Below are positions 26,411 to 35,730 of a DNA stretch of 48,742 bases, one piece after another (within the stretch, counting starts at the first letter, position 1; every line of letters begins with the position of its first letter). Source of the stretch: Lachnospiraceae bacterium. GTDB taxonomy: Bacteria > Bacillota > Clostridia > Lachnospirales > Lachnospiraceae. Position numbers and translations under genes: made by a program. Location of the stretch: positions 1-48,742 of the forward strand of contig JAEDFR010000008.1 in the NCBI GenBank assembly GCA_016297945.1, given 5' to 3'. A model generated the notes under the pieces. The model was given only the letters and a program-made list of their open reading frames with translations, was not told the origin of the DNA and searched no databases.

Positions 26411-26818
26411 ATGTCAATTAAGACAGAAACAGAAGTGGTTATCGGCGGAAAATCTTACACATTAAGTGGCAGCGAAAGTGCGGAATATTTGCAGCGTGTT
26501 GCCTTTTATATTAATAATAAACTGTCAGAATACAATAAAATCGAAAGTTTTCGAAAACAATCCTCTGAGTTTCGCAATATTTTGCTGGAATTAAATATTG
26601 CAGATGATCTTTTTAAAGCAAAACAGAAAATTGTAGATTTGGAAGAAGAATTAGAGCGTAAGGAAAAGGAATTATACGACTTGAAGCATGAGCTGATTTC
26701 TTCACAAATCAAATTAGATAATGCAGAAAAAAGCGTTAAGTCCCTGCAATCTGAGGTAAACGACAATACCAAAAAGATAGTTCGTTTAGAGGCGCAGATC
26801 AAAGGTGCAAACGCTTAA
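26411..26818 (+). CDS. zapA: Cell division protein ZapA
   Basis: A 135-residue FtsZ-associated protein that bundles FtsZ filaments at the division ring. The N-terminal ZapA head (TEVVIGGKSYTLSGSESAEYLQ) is followed by a long coiled coil (about 60-133) rich in Glu, Lys and Leu, longer than in the B. subtilis protein. The ATG at 26411 is chosen from the AGGGAG site and the family's start; an in-frame extension to 26336 would run into the promoter region. It has its own promoter and terminator. Confidence 0.88.
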   Translation: MSIKTETEVVIGGKSYTLSGSESAEYLQRVAFYINNKLSEYNKIESFRKQSSEFRNILLELNIADDLFKAKQKIVDLEEELERKEKELYDLKHELISSQIKLDNAEKSVKSLQSEVNDNTKKIVRLEAQIKGANA

Positions 26819-26836
26819 TTGATAGTGGTTTTTATG

Positions 26837-26865
26837 GGTTGTTGTGTTGGTGCGACAACCTTTTT
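26837..26865 (+). terminator. Terminator after zapA
   Basis: GGTTGTTG (26837-26844) pairs with CGACAACC (26853-26860, one wobble), 8-nt loop, followed by five Ts. Confidence 0.75.
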
Positions 26866-26888
26866 CTATGAAAAACAGGAGAATATCA

Positions 26889-29126
26889 TTGAATAAACCG
26901 GAATTACTGGCGCCCGCAGGAGATATGGCGTGTTTTATGGCAGCAATCAATGCAGGTGCTGATGCAATATATTTAGGCGGAGAAGAATATGGTGCAAGAG
27001 CCTATGCCTCCAATTTTTCGAAAGAAGAATTGTGTGAGGCTCTTTCTTATGCGCATTTATTCGGAGTTAAGGTTTATCTGACGGTTAATACTTTGGTAAA
27101 GGAAAGAGAGTTTGACCGTCTGGTTTCTTTTATAAAACCATTTTATGAACATGGTCTTGATGGGGTAATTGTTCAGGATTTAGGTGTCCTTTTAGAACTT
27201 AAAGAAAGCTTTCCAGGTTTAGAGTTGCATGCCAGCACTCAAATGGGAATTTCCGGTTCGTTCGGAGCAAAGCTATTAAAGGATTTTGGGGTGTGTCGCA
27301 TAGTACCTGCCAGAGAATTATCTTTAGATGAAATATGTGATATAAAACAACGTGTTGGTATTGATATTGAAAGCTTTATTCACGGTGCGATGTGTTATTG
27401 TTATTCCGGTCACTGCTTATACAGTAGTTTCCTTGGAGGCAGAAGTGGAAACAGAGGTCGTTGCGCAGGTCCTTGCAGACTTCCTTTTGAAGTATTTGGA
27501 AAAAAAGATGTTTATCCTCTGAGCCTGAAAGATATGTGTACGGTTTCCATACTTCCGCAATTGCTTGATTCCGGAATTGATTCCTTTAAAATAGAAGGGC
27601 GAATGAAAAATCCGTATTATGTTGCGGGTGTTACATCCATATATCGGAAATATATTGATTTATACCAGGAAAATCCCAATTCAAATGATACTGTGCGGGT
27701 ATCTGAAAAGGATATGGAGCTGTTAAAAAAACTCTATCTTCGAGTTGATTTACAAGAAGGCTATTATCATAGACACAATGGCAGAGAAATGATAACGATA
27801 CATAAGCCCGGTTATCATTCGGCTGATGAGAAAGAATTTCTTTCCATCAAAGAAAAGTATCTGGATTGTGATAGAAAAATAAAACTATTTGCTGAGATAC
27901 GTTTAAAAATCGGAGAAAAGCTTTTTATCACAATATGGGATGAAAAAGGGAATACAACCTCTTTGTGCATGGAAGAAATCGTTTTGGCTGCCCAAAAACG
28001 TCCGGTATTAAAAGAGGATGTTTTAAAACAATTGAACAAGACGGGAAATACTCCGTTTTATTTTGAAACAATTTCTGTTATAATGGATGATAACGTTTTT
28101 GTTTCTTTGAAAGCGTTGGGTGAAATCAGGAGAGATGTTCTCATACTGTTTCAGAAACAATTAGAGGACCTTTCCAATCCACGTATACAGATGCAAAGTA
28201 TTCAGGATGCCTGTATTCGTGACAAATGTAACTTTCAAGTGATTACTTCATCAGATAAAAATGATGAGACTATTCATAAAAAGAAGCTTTCTGACCGATA
28301 CAGGATTTGTTGTCAGAATTTGGAACAATTGTTGGTTTTGTTACAGATATTACCACAGTATCCGCAGATTGCTGCAATTGAAATCAATGCTTTTTTGTTG
28401 CGAGAATTATCTGATGATCTTATCGATAGATTAAAAGAAATAAAGAAACACGAAATGGATTGTTATCTGTTTTTTCCGCCGGTCTTCAGGCAAAAAACTG
28501 CCGATTGGTTTTTGCCATATCGGAATCTGTTGGCATCGGACTTATTTGATGGATTTTTTTGTAACAGTCTTGATACGCTTTCATTTTTACGGGAAAGTGG
28601 GTTACACGATAACAAAGTTTTATTGGCAGATTATGGTTTGTATGTGTTCAATCATAAAGCGATGAATTTTCTTTCCCGATACGGAATATCCGGGATGGTC
28701 GTTCCATATGAATTAACATATTATGAATGGTTGGATATACAAAAAAAAGATTGGGATAAATCTACTTCTGCATTTTGTTCAGAATATCTGGTGTACGGAT
28801 ATCTGCCGTTTATGCGAGCTGCCAATTGTATCAAAAATACGTTTGGTAAATGTAACCATAAAAACGAAGTGATTACCATTAAAGATAGAGTACATAAGGA
28901 TATATCTGTTTTTAATCAGTGTGAGGTATGTGAAAATACAATTTATAACAGCATTCCTCTTTCATTGCATGGAGAAACAGATAAGATTAAAGCAGATTAT
29001 TTTCGGATTTCATTTACAATTGAAAATAAATCTCAGATGATTCGTGTTCTGGATTTATTTATGAAGAAACAAAAAGATGCTTTGTATGAGTATACAAAAG
29101 GGCATTTTAAGAAAGGAATCGAGTAA
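26889..29126 (+). CDS. Peptidase U32 family protein (RlhA/YdcP-like)
   Basis: A 745-residue U32-family protein. The N-terminal U32 domain (about 1-330) starts NKPELLAPAGDM and has the family signature ESFIHGAMCYCYSGHC followed by a cysteine-rich stretch. The middle is DUF3656-like. The C-terminus has a second cysteine cluster (NCIKNTFGKC, then CEVCENTIYNS). Members of this group act in RNA hydroxylation (RlhA makes 5-hydroxycytidine in 23S rRNA) rather than proteolysis, so an RNA-modifying role is a fair inference. The TTG at 26889 follows CAGGAG with good spacing; ATGs further upstream lie in the zapA terminator. Confidence 0.85.
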   Translation: MNKPELLAPAGDMACFMAAINAGADAIYLGGEEYGARAYASNFSKEELCEALSYAHLFGVKVYLTVNTLVKEREFDRLVSFIKPFYEHGLDGVIVQDLGVLLELKESFPGLELHASTQMGISGSFGAKLLKDFGVCRIVPARELSLDEICDIKQRVGIDIESFIHGAMCYCYSGHCLYSSFLGGRSGNRGRCAGPCRLPFEVFGKKDVYPLSLKDMCTVSILPQLLDSGIDSFKIEGRMKNPYYVAGVTSIYRKYIDLYQENPNSNDTVRVSEKDMELLKKLYLRVDLQEGYYHRHNGREMITIHKPGYHSADEKEFLSIKEKYLDCDRKIKLFAEIRLKIGEKLFITIWDEKGNTTSLCMEEIVLAAQKRPVLKEDVLKQLNKTGNTPFYFETISVIMDDNVFVSLKALGEIRRDVLILFQKQLEDLSNPRIQMQSIQDACIRDKCNFQVITSSDKNDETIHKKKLSDRYRICCQNLEQLLVLLQILPQYPQIAAIEINAFLLRELSDDLIDRLKEIKKHEMDCYLFFPPVFRQKTADWFLPYRNLLASDLFDGFFCNSLDTLSFLRESGLHDNKVLLADYGLYVFNHKAMNFLSRYGISGMVVPYELTYYEWLDIQKKDWDKSTSAFCSEYLVYGYLPFMRAANCIKNTFGKCNHKNEVITIKDRVHKDISVFNQCEVCENTIYNSIPLSLHGETDKIKADYFRISFTIENKSQMIRVLDLFMKKQKDALYEYTKGHFKKGIE

Positions 29127-29128
29127 TC

Positions 29129-30463
29129 ATGGCATTGGTTATTTCGGACATGTCAAAATATGTCATTGCTGTATTTATGGCAATTTATACATTTGAATCA
29201 TTTATTGCTTTTAATGGAAGAAATGAGGAGCAAAAAGAGGGAATCTATACAAGACAGGTTATTTGTATGTTTTTGGTTCACTTTGTTTCCTTTGCAGCAA
29301 TATGTTTGGAGACAAGTGATTTGTCCTATATTATATTTTATGGATTTCAACAAATTTTATTATTTGCGACAATTGCCATATATCGTGTCCTGTATAAGGA
29401 TGTCAGTAAGCTTTTGTTAAACAATATGTGTATGCTTTTATCAATCGGTTTTGTAATTCTTACTCGTCTGGATTATGATAAAGCATTGAAACAATTTCGT
29501 ATTGTAGCGATTTCTTTGGTTCTTTGTATCGTAATACCGTATTTAATCCGTAAATTCCGCTTTTTGGATCGCTTTTCTTGGCTGTATGCTTTAATTGGCA
29601 TAGTCGCTTTGGGTATTGTGCTATGTCTTGGTTCATTAACGCACGGATCAAAAATATCTTATACGATTGTTGGATATACATTTCAGCCATCGGAGTTTGT
29701 AAAAATCATTTTTGTGTTTTTTGTTGCGGCAATGCTTGCAAAATCCAAAAGTTTTCCACAGATTGTCATAACTTCCTGTGTGACCGCAGTACATGTCATG
29801 ATTTTGGTCGCTTCCAAAGATTTGGGAAGTGCATTGATATTTTTTGTTGTTTATGTTGCCATGGTTTTTGTTGCAACGCATAATTATTTTTATCTGATTG
29901 TTGGTTCAATCTGTGGATGTGGAGCCGGTATTGTTGCATATAAACTCTTTTCGCATGTTCAGGTACGTGTTCAGGCATGGAGAGATCCATGGTCGTATAT
30001 TGATGGAAAAGGATATCAGATTACGCAATCCTTATTTGCCATCGGAACAGGTGGCTGGTTTGGTATGGGACTCTACCAGGGAGATCCGACAGCAATACCA
30101 TATGTGGAGGCTGATTTTATTTTTTCTGCTATTGCGGAAGAAATGGGTGTAATCTTCAGTGTTTGTCTGGTTTTGGTTTGTTTAAGCAGTTTTATTGGTT
30201 TTATTAATATTGCCATGCGTTTAAAAAATGAATTTTACCGTAACGTTGCGGTGGGACTGGCTGTTACCTATATTTTTCAAATCTTTTTAACAATTGGTGG
30301 AGGAACAAAATTTATTCCTCTTACCGGTGTTACGCTGCCTCTTGTAAGCTACGGTGGAAGCAGTGTATTGACGACGATTATTATGTTCTGTATTATTCAG
30401 GGCTTATATTGTATACGCGCTGAGGAAGGAGGACGTCATGTCAGGATCGAAGAGAACGATTAG
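29129..30463 (+). CDS. FtsW/RodA/SpoVE family peptidoglycan polymerase
   Basis: A 444-residue SEDS glycosyltransferase with about ten membrane helices that polymerises lipid II into glycan strands. Family motifs include YTFQPSEFVKI, SKDLGSALIFF (the catalytic Asp region) and TGVTLPLVSYGGSS. It starts 3 bp after the U32 stop and overlaps the following PBP gene by 26 bp. This tight pairing with a class B PBP points to a RodA-PBP2 type elongation or division pair; which of RodA or FtsW it is cannot be settled here. Confidence 0.93.
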   Translation: MALVISDMSKYVIAVFMAIYTFESFIAFNGRNEEQKEGIYTRQVICMFLVHFVSFAAICLETSDLSYIIFYGFQQILLFATIAIYRVLYKDVSKLLLNNMCMLLSIGFVILTRLDYDKALKQFRIVAISLVLCIVIPYLIRKFRFLDRFSWLYALIGIVALGIVLCLGSLTHGSKISYTIVGYTFQPSEFVKIIFVFFVAAMLAKSKSFPQIVITSCVTAVHVMILVASKDLGSALIFFVVYVAMVFVATHNYFYLIVGSICGCGAGIVAYKLFSHVQVRVQAWRDPWSYIDGKGYQITQSLFAIGTGGWFGMGLYQGDPTAIPYVEADFIFSAIAEEMGVIFSVCLVLVCLSSFIGFINIAMRLKNEFYRNVAVGLAVTYIFQIFLTIGGGTKFIPLTGVTLPLVSYGGSSVLTTIIMFCIIQGLYCIRAEEGGRHVRIEEND

Positions 30464-31964
30464 AGAATTCGAAGATGATGAATTATATGATGAAGAACCG
30501 CTTCCCAAAAAGAAAAAAAGAAAGAGGCCGGTAAATAAAAAAGAAAAATATCGCAACCGGGAACTCTGGGTAGTTACCTATATTTTTATTTTTTTGATGC
30601 TTGCTGTTATTGGAAACGAGATTCGTTTTGTCTATTCTGACAGTGAAACTGTAATTAATAATTCGTATAATCCGAGACAGGAAATTCTTGCACAAAAAAA
30701 TGTACGAGGCTCTATACTCGCTGATGATAAAACGGTATTGGCCCAAACCGTGCGTGCAAAGGACGGCACGGAAAAAAGAGTGTATCCCTATTCCAATTTA
30801 TTTGCTCATGTTGTGGGATTTTCTACGAAAGGTAAAACCGGAATTGAATATCTTGGCAATATGAACATGCTTACGTCGAATGCATCTTTGGGCGAAAAAA
30901 TACAAAAAGAAATTTCAGCAGAGAAAACAATTGGTGATAATGTTGTTACGACTTTAAATGTGGAGTTACAAAAAGTGGCTTATGAAGCACTTGGTGTTTA
31001 TGATGGTGCCATCATTGTTTCGGAACCTTCTACCGGTAAGATATTGGCAATGGTTTCGAAGCCTGATTTTGATCCCAACAACATTGTGGAAATGTGGGAT
31101 GGACTAGTGAATGACGATTCCAGTAGTGTATTGTTGAATCGAGCAACACAGGGGTTATATCCTCCCGGTTCCACATTCAAAATCATTACTTCTCTGGCTT
31201 ATTACAGACAAAATGGGGGAAATGTTTCCAATTATCACTATAACTGTAATGGTTCGTTTTCCTATAATGGCGATCGGATTAATTGTTATCATGGTTCTAA
31301 TCATGGAAGCATTGATTTTGCAACGAGTTTTGCTAAATCGTGTAATTCTTCCTATGCTAATATCGGTTTGTCTTTAGATTTAGGTGAATTGGAAAGTACG
31401 TGTAATGATCTTTTGTTTAATGAAGATCTTGATTTAAAATTTACAACCGGCCAAAGCAAATATGTACTTGGTACTAATGCCGGATCCTATGATGTTATGC
31501 AGACATCCATCGGACAGGGAAAAACACAGATTACACCGTTACAGCTTAATATGATAACATGTGCCATAGCCAATAAGGGAACTGTCAAAACACCTTATCT
31601 GATTGAACGGATTGAAAGTTATAATGGAACAAATGTAAAAACCTATTCTCCCGAAGATTATAAAACGATTATGACGGAAGAAGAGGCGGAATTCTTAAAA
31701 GAGATGATGACCGGTGTTGTGGAAAGAGGTACTGCAAGCAAGTTAAAGGGATTGTCTTATACTGCCGCAGGTAAAACCGGTTCTGCAGAGTATAATGCTG
31801 TAAAGACAGACAGTCACGCATGGTTTACCGGATTTGCTCCGGTAGAAAATCCGCGTGTCTGCATTACCATTATTGTGGAAGGTGCCGGCTCAGGCGGTGA
31901 ATATGCCGTTCCGATGGCAAAACGTATTTTTGATACCTATTTTCAGATTAAAGGACTTAATTAA
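30438..31964 (+). CDS. Class B penicillin-binding protein (PBP2/PbpA-like transpeptidase)
   Basis: A 508-residue D,D-transpeptidase that cross-links peptidoglycan outside the membrane. A very basic cytoplasmic tail (about 10-35), one membrane helix (about 38-58), a short pedestal and the transpeptidase domain follow. Active-site motifs are STFK (Ser245), SCN (301-303) and KTG (446-448). The short pedestal resembles actinobacterial PbpA more than long FtsI. Its ATG lies within the SEDS gene behind GAAGGAGG, so the partners are translationally coupled. A terminator overlaps the stop codon. Confidence 0.93.
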   Translation: MSGSKRTIREFEDDELYDEEPLPKKKKRKRPVNKKEKYRNRELWVVTYIFIFLMLAVIGNEIRFVYSDSETVINNSYNPRQEILAQKNVRGSILADDKTVLAQTVRAKDGTEKRVYPYSNLFAHVVGFSTKGKTGIEYLGNMNMLTSNASLGEKIQKEISAEKTIGDNVVTTLNVELQKVAYEALGVYDGAIIVSEPSTGKILAMVSKPDFDPNNIVEMWDGLVNDDSSSVLLNRATQGLYPPGSTFKIITSLAYYRQNGGNVSNYHYNCNGSFSYNGDRINCYHGSNHGSIDFATSFAKSCNSSYANIGLSLDLGELESTCNDLLFNEDLDLKFTTGQSKYVLGTNAGSYDVMQTSIGQGKTQITPLQLNMITCAIANKGTVKTPYLIERIESYNGTNVKTYSPEDYKTIMTEEEAEFLKEMMTGVVERGTASKLKGLSYTAAGKTGSAEYNAVKTDSHAWFTGFAPVENPRVCITIIVEGAGSGGEYAVPMAKRIFDTYFQIKGLN

Positions 31965-32001
31965 AAAAAGATTTGAAAAACGAATTTCAACTATCTTTTT
32001 T
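31963..32001 (+). terminator. Terminator after the PBP gene
   Basis: AAAAAAGAT-TTGAAA pairs with TTTCAA-CT-ATCTTTTTT around a short loop; the A- and T-tracts allow action in both directions. Confidence 0.7.
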
Positions 32002-32050
32002 AGAAATTGTATAGTAAAATAAATTAAATATAGTTAAGGAGGGTTATGGC

Positions 32051-32938
32051 ATGTTTGATCAGATTTTTGGAAATTATTTGGTACAAGCAGGCAAATTATC
32101 GCAGGAAAAGCTGGACGCAGTGATTGAATATGAGAGTTCAGTCAGAGTAAAGCTGGGTACAATTGCCGTTGCCGAAAAGTTAATGACCGATAAACAGGCT
32201 GAAGAGGTTAATCAATTACAGGCAGTTATGGACAAGCGCTTTGGTGATATTGCCGTTGAAAAGGGGTATTTAACGGATGACCAGGTGGGTCAATTGCTGA
32301 AAAAACAGGGAAATGCTTACATGATTTTTGTTCAGACTTTGATTGATCAGGAAATCATGACATTGGAAGATATTGAGAATTCCTTAAAAGAATATCAGGA
32401 TACGCAAGGATTTACGGATTCTGATATGAGTGATTTGGTAAGTGGTGATATTGAGCGGATTGTGAAATTATTCCTTCCTGCAAACACCGAATTACATGAT
32501 CGCCTTTGTGGTATCGCCATTCGTACCTTGATTCGTCTTGTTAATTCAGGTGCGTATGTTTCCAAAGCTTTTTTAGTAGATCAGATTGTGGCAGACAATT
32601 TTGCTATGCAGGTAATGGAAGGAGATCATTCCATGATATCCGGTTTTGCAGGTTGCTCAGACAGTCTTTTGGCGATTGCAAATCCTTTTGCAGGTGAGGA
32701 GTTTGATGCTGTGGATTTAGATTCATTGGACGCTGTTGGTGAATTTACAAACTGTATTAATGGTCTGTTTGCATCAGAATTAAGTAAGGAAGGTGTCGAT
32801 ATTGATATGCTTCCTCCGGAATTCTATGATTATCCGGTTACAATTTCCGGTAATCAATTTTGTGTATTCCCGATTACAATCGGGTATAATGTAATTAATT
32901 TTATTCTGAGTATCGATTCAGAATTGAAAATTGCTTAG
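32051..32938 (+). CDS. CheX-like phosphatase domain protein with N-terminal MshEN-like repeats
   Basis: A 295-residue protein. The C-terminal half (about 140-295) is a CheX-type domain with the phosphatase motif ExxN (Glu231, Asn234 in GEFTNCINGLF), expected to dephosphorylate CheY-P. The N-terminal half has three 24-residue units at exact 29-residue spacing (5-28, 34-57, 63-86) plus a degenerate fourth (about 92-115). The third (RFGDIAV..G..........L..Q pattern) fits the MshEN c-di-GMP-binding consensus closely. RBS AAGGAGGG selects ATG 32051. A CheY gene follows 13 bp later. CheX assignment is good; c-di-GMP binding is inference. Confidence 0.8.
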   Translation: MFDQIFGNYLVQAGKLSQEKLDAVIEYESSVRVKLGTIAVAEKLMTDKQAEEVNQLQAVMDKRFGDIAVEKGYLTDDQVGQLLKKQGNAYMIFVQTLIDQEIMTLEDIENSLKEYQDTQGFTDSDMSDLVSGDIERIVKLFLPANTELHDRLCGIAIRTLIRLVNSGAYVSKAFLVDQIVADNFAMQVMEGDHSMISGFAGCSDSLLAIANPFAGEEFDAVDLDSLDAVGEFTNCINGLFASELSKEGVDIDMLPPEFYDYPVTISGNQFCVFPITIGYNVINFILSIDSELKIA

Positions 32939-32951
32939 GGAGGAACGAAAA

Positions 32952-33308
32952 GTGGCAAAAATATTAATTGTAGACGATTCTCGGACATCCAGAAAAGTAC
33001 TTAGAGGTATTTTAGAAGAAGGCGGTCATGAAGTTGTTGATGAGGCTGTCAACGGACAGGAAGGTGTGCAGAAGTTTCAGGCTTGCAAACCGGATATTGT
33101 TACTATGGACATTACCATGCCGGTTTTAGATGGAATGGAAGCGTTAAAGATGATTAAAGCTTTAAAACCGGATATGAAAGTGGTTATGGTTACTGCAGCC
33201 GGACAGAAAAGCAAAATGATTGATTGTATCAAATTGGGAGCCAATGAATTTTTGACAAAACCTTTTGATAAAGAAGAAATTGTTTCAGTTATCAATAAGC
33301 TTTCGTAA
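32952..33308 (+). CDS. CheY-like single-domain response regulator
   Basis: A 118-residue receiver domain with no output domain. It has the acidic pair in ILIVDDS, the phospho-acceptor aspartate in VTMDITMP, the switch threonine in MVTAAG and the lysine in LTKPF, so it should be phosphorylatable. The GTG at 32952 is preferred because GGGAGG precedes it; an in-frame TTG at 32931 lies upstream of that site. It is coupled to the CheX-like gene, its probable phosphatase. No che kinase or flagellar gene lies nearby. Confidence 0.93.
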   Translation: MAKILIVDDSRTSRKVLRGILEEGGHEVVDEAVNGQEGVQKFQACKPDIVTMDITMPVLDGMEALKMIKALKPDMKVVMVTAAGQKSKMIDCIKLGANEFLTKPFDKEEIVSVINKLS

Positions 33309-33359
33309 TTACCGGATAAAGAATATATTTTAAGATTCGCCCGACAGGAGGAATTGCAT

Positions 33360-33809
33360 ATGATCGAAGCAACGAGCTGTGGCGGCGTGGTTATTTTCAG
33401 AGGTAAAGTATTACTTCTTTATAAAAGCTATAAAAATAAGTATGACGGATGGGTTCTTCCGAAAGGAACGGTGGAATTTGGTGAAACACATGAACAAACC
33501 GCTTTGCGTGAAGTTTTAGAAGAAACCGGTTCGAAAGCTACCATTATTAAGTATATCAACAAGAGCGAATATACCTTTCGTGTACCGGAAGACATGGTAT
33601 CAAAGGATGTCCATTGGTTTTTAATGATGGCTGACAGTTATTACAGCAAACCACAACGTGAAGAACATTTTGTCGACTCTGGATTTTATAAATTTCATGA
33701 GGCTTATCATTTGCTAAAGTTTAGTAATGAAAAACAAATTTTAGAGCAGGCATATGCTGAGTATTTAGAATTAAAAAAGGCTAACTTGTGGGGACATAAA
33801 TATTTATAA
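33360..33809 (+). CDS. NUDIX hydrolase
   Basis: A 149-residue hydrolase of nucleoside diphosphate-linked compounds. The Nudix box spans 36-58 (GTVEFGE then REVLEETG) with all metal-binding glutamates, and VLPKG precedes it. The substrate cannot be predicted; the sequence resembles diadenosine polyphosphate or ADP-ribose type members. The ATG at 33360 follows AGGAGG by 8 nt. A strong terminator follows. Confidence 0.9.
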   Translation: MIEATSCGGVVIFRGKVLLLYKSYKNKYDGWVLPKGTVEFGETHEQTALREVLEETGSKATIIKYINKSEYTFRVPEDMVSKDVHWFLMMADSYYSKPQREEHFVDSGFYKFHEAYHLLKFSNEKQILEQAYAEYLELKKANLWGHKYL

Positions 33810-33827
33810 GAATATTTTCGTTACAAC

Positions 33828-33857
33828 AAGGAAGGCTTTGGCCTTCCTTATTTTTTT
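33828..33857 (+). terminator. Terminator after the NUDIX gene
   Basis: Exact 9-bp stem AAGGAAGGC (33828-33836)/GCCTTCCTT (33841-33849), 4-nt loop, then a T-run. Confidence 0.9.
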
Positions 33858-33900
33858 CCTGTAGTGAAGCCTGCGAAAAGCCAAATAATCAGGTAATAAT

Positions 33901-34242
33901 ATGCATATTTATAAAAGTTTGTTTTGCGATGATGTTTGTCAGGATAAACGCAAAAAAATTATACGAAAAATTAAATATCATGCCGGACTGACATCGACTT
34001 ATGTCATTGTATTGGCAAATGGAAATGATTATTTTGATCTGATTCCCGGATATGTTTTAAAACAAAAAGCATATCCAATAAAAGATTTGCATATCATGGG
34101 ACTTGCAGATGGATATGATAGTGCCGTTATACTGGTGATAAAGATGATTGGGGTATTTTTTGAAAAATACGGTACGTACCAATTTAAAGATTTTCTGATG
34201 CAGGAAAAAGAGATGAATTTTACCGGATATAACAGGAAATAA
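33901..34242 (+). CDS. Conserved hypothetical protein, 113 residues
   Basis: I do not recognise a named family. The protein is a small soluble alpha/beta-looking polypeptide starting MHIYKSLFCDDVCQDK with a strand-like core (TSTYVIVLANGNDYFDLIP) and a helix ending EKYGTYQFKDFLM. The ribosome site is weak (CAGGTAATA). It ends 5 bp before the DUF2953 gene and so probably heads the DUF2953-ytfJ unit. A sporulation-linked role is suggested only by those neighbours. Confidence 0.7.
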   Translation: MHIYKSLFCDDVCQDKRKKIIRKIKYHAGLTSTYVIVLANGNDYFDLIPGYVLKQKAYPIKDLHIMGLADGYDSAVILVIKMIGVFFEKYGTYQFKDFLMQEKEMNFTGYNRK

Positions 34243-34247
34243 TATTT

Positions 34248-35201
34248 ATGGGTGTTTTGATATTAATATTAAAAATAATAGGATTAGTCCTTTTGGGATT
34301 GTTGGCTTTGCTTGTATTGGCATTACTCATAATTCTGTTTGTACCATTTCGATATCGCATTCATGCAAGTTATTATGATACGGCAGATATTCAGGCAACG
34401 GTCAGTTGGCTTCTTCATGCTATATCCGTCAGCCTGTGTATTTCAAAAGATGATAAAAAATGCCGGATAAAAGTTTTTGGAATCTGTATTTTAGATTTGT
34501 TTCATCCGAAACCACGGAAAGAAAAAATGCGTAAGAAGAAATCTGATACAAAAAAGGATGAGACCAAGTATTCAAAACAATTAGAACCAACCGAACAATC
34601 AAGTCAATCAAAAAAATCATCAGATGCTGTGTCAGATATTGAAAAACAAAATAACAGAAACAACATAGATACAGCCACACACCATGATGATACGACTTTG
34701 TCAGAAGATGATACACCAAAAGATGCCGGATTTTTTGAAAAAATTATTTCTTTTTTCACAAGAATTAAAGAAGCTGTTTGGTCTTTAAAAAGAAAAATCC
34801 AGGCTGTTCGTGAAAAACAAATTGATTTACAAGAGCAGGGCAGAAAATGGATAACTGTTTTAAAAAGAGACAGGACAAAAAAAGCACTCAGTAAATGTAA
34901 AGATATTCTGATAAAAATGCTGAAGACCATTCTTCCCAGAAAATGGAGTGCTTATGTTCATTTTGGTATGGATGATCCGGCGGCTACGGCACAGATTTTG
35001 GGTTATTACTGGATGTTTATCGGTATTTTGGCAAATCATGTCACCTGTCTTCCTGATTTTGAAAAAAAAGTTATGGAAGGCGAATTAAAAGCAAAAGGTC
35101 ATATTCGTATGATTACATTTGTTTTGATTGGATTAAAAGTACTTTTTGATCCGGATTTGATATATTTGAGGAAAATAAAAGCAGAAGTGGATTCTTTATA
35201 A
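34248..35201 (+). CDS. DUF2953 domain-containing protein (YtfI-like)
   Basis: A 317-residue protein with an N-terminal membrane helix (about 5-30), a highly charged Lys/Glu/Ser/Asp-rich linker (about 80-160) and a C-terminal DUF2953 region (YVHFGMDDPAATAQILGYYWM). In Bacillus the same family (YtfI) precedes ytfJ as here, 20 bp apart. Function is unknown; a role in sporulation or spore envelope is inferred from the pairing. Confidence 0.85.
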   Translation: MGVLILILKIIGLVLLGLLALLVLALLIILFVPFRYRIHASYYDTADIQATVSWLLHAISVSLCISKDDKKCRIKVFGICILDLFHPKPRKEKMRKKKSDTKKDETKYSKQLEPTEQSSQSKKSSDAVSDIEKQNNRNNIDTATHHDDTTLSEDDTPKDAGFFEKIISFFTRIKEAVWSLKRKIQAVREKQIDLQEQGRKWITVLKRDRTKKALSKCKDILIKMLKTILPRKWSAYVHFGMDDPAATAQILGYYWMFIGILANHVTCLPDFEKKVMEGELKAKGHIRMITFVLIGLKVLFDPDLIYLRKIKAEVDSL

Positions 35202-35221
35202 AATAAAACGGAGGAAACGCT

Positions 35222-35635
35222 ATGAACGAAAATAATTTTGGAAATGTAATTACATCTCTTATGAAAGGTATGGAAACGTTTTTATCAACAAAGACTGTTG
35301 TTGGAGAGCCTACACAGGTTGGAGATACCATTATTCTTCCTTTGGTGGATGTAACATTTGGTGTGGGAGCAGGCGCAAATGCCAATGATGCAAAAAATGC
35401 CGGAGGCGGAGGTATGTCCGGAAAGATGATGCCCAGCGCTGTTTTAGTGATTCGAAATGGACAGACAAAACTGGTAAATATCAAAAATCAGGATATGGTT
35501 ACTAAAATTATTGATTTAATTCCGGATCTTGTGGATAAATTTACAGCACCAAAAGATGATATTCCGGTCAGTGATGATGAAGCGGTCGATTTGGCATTCC
35601 CGGATGATACAACCGATACTTCAACTGTATTCTGA
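35222..35635 (+). CDS. ytfJ: GerW family sporulation protein YtfJ
   Basis: A 137-residue GerW/YtfJ family protein, needed for normal spore germination in Bacillus relatives. It shows the conserved start (MKGMETFLSTKTVVGEPTQVGDTIILPLVDVTFG abbreviated to its key VVGEP and IIPL-type motifs), a glycine/alanine-rich loop (GAGANANDAKNAGGGG) and a C-terminal acidic tail. RBS GGAGGAA. It follows the DUF2953 gene, the same pair order as in Bacillus. Confidence 0.93.
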   Translation: MNENNFGNVITSLMKGMETFLSTKTVVGEPTQVGDTIILPLVDVTFGVGAGANANDAKNAGGGGMSGKMMPSAVLVIRNGQTKLVNIKNQDMVTKIIDLIPDLVDKFTAPKDDIPVSDDEAVDLAFPDDTTDTSTVF

Positions 35636-35730
35636 TTATCAAACATGCACATTCGCAAAATATCATAAATTATACTTTTTACACTTACATCATATATTAA
35701 TATAAATCGTATAAGTCTGGTTCGGTATGT

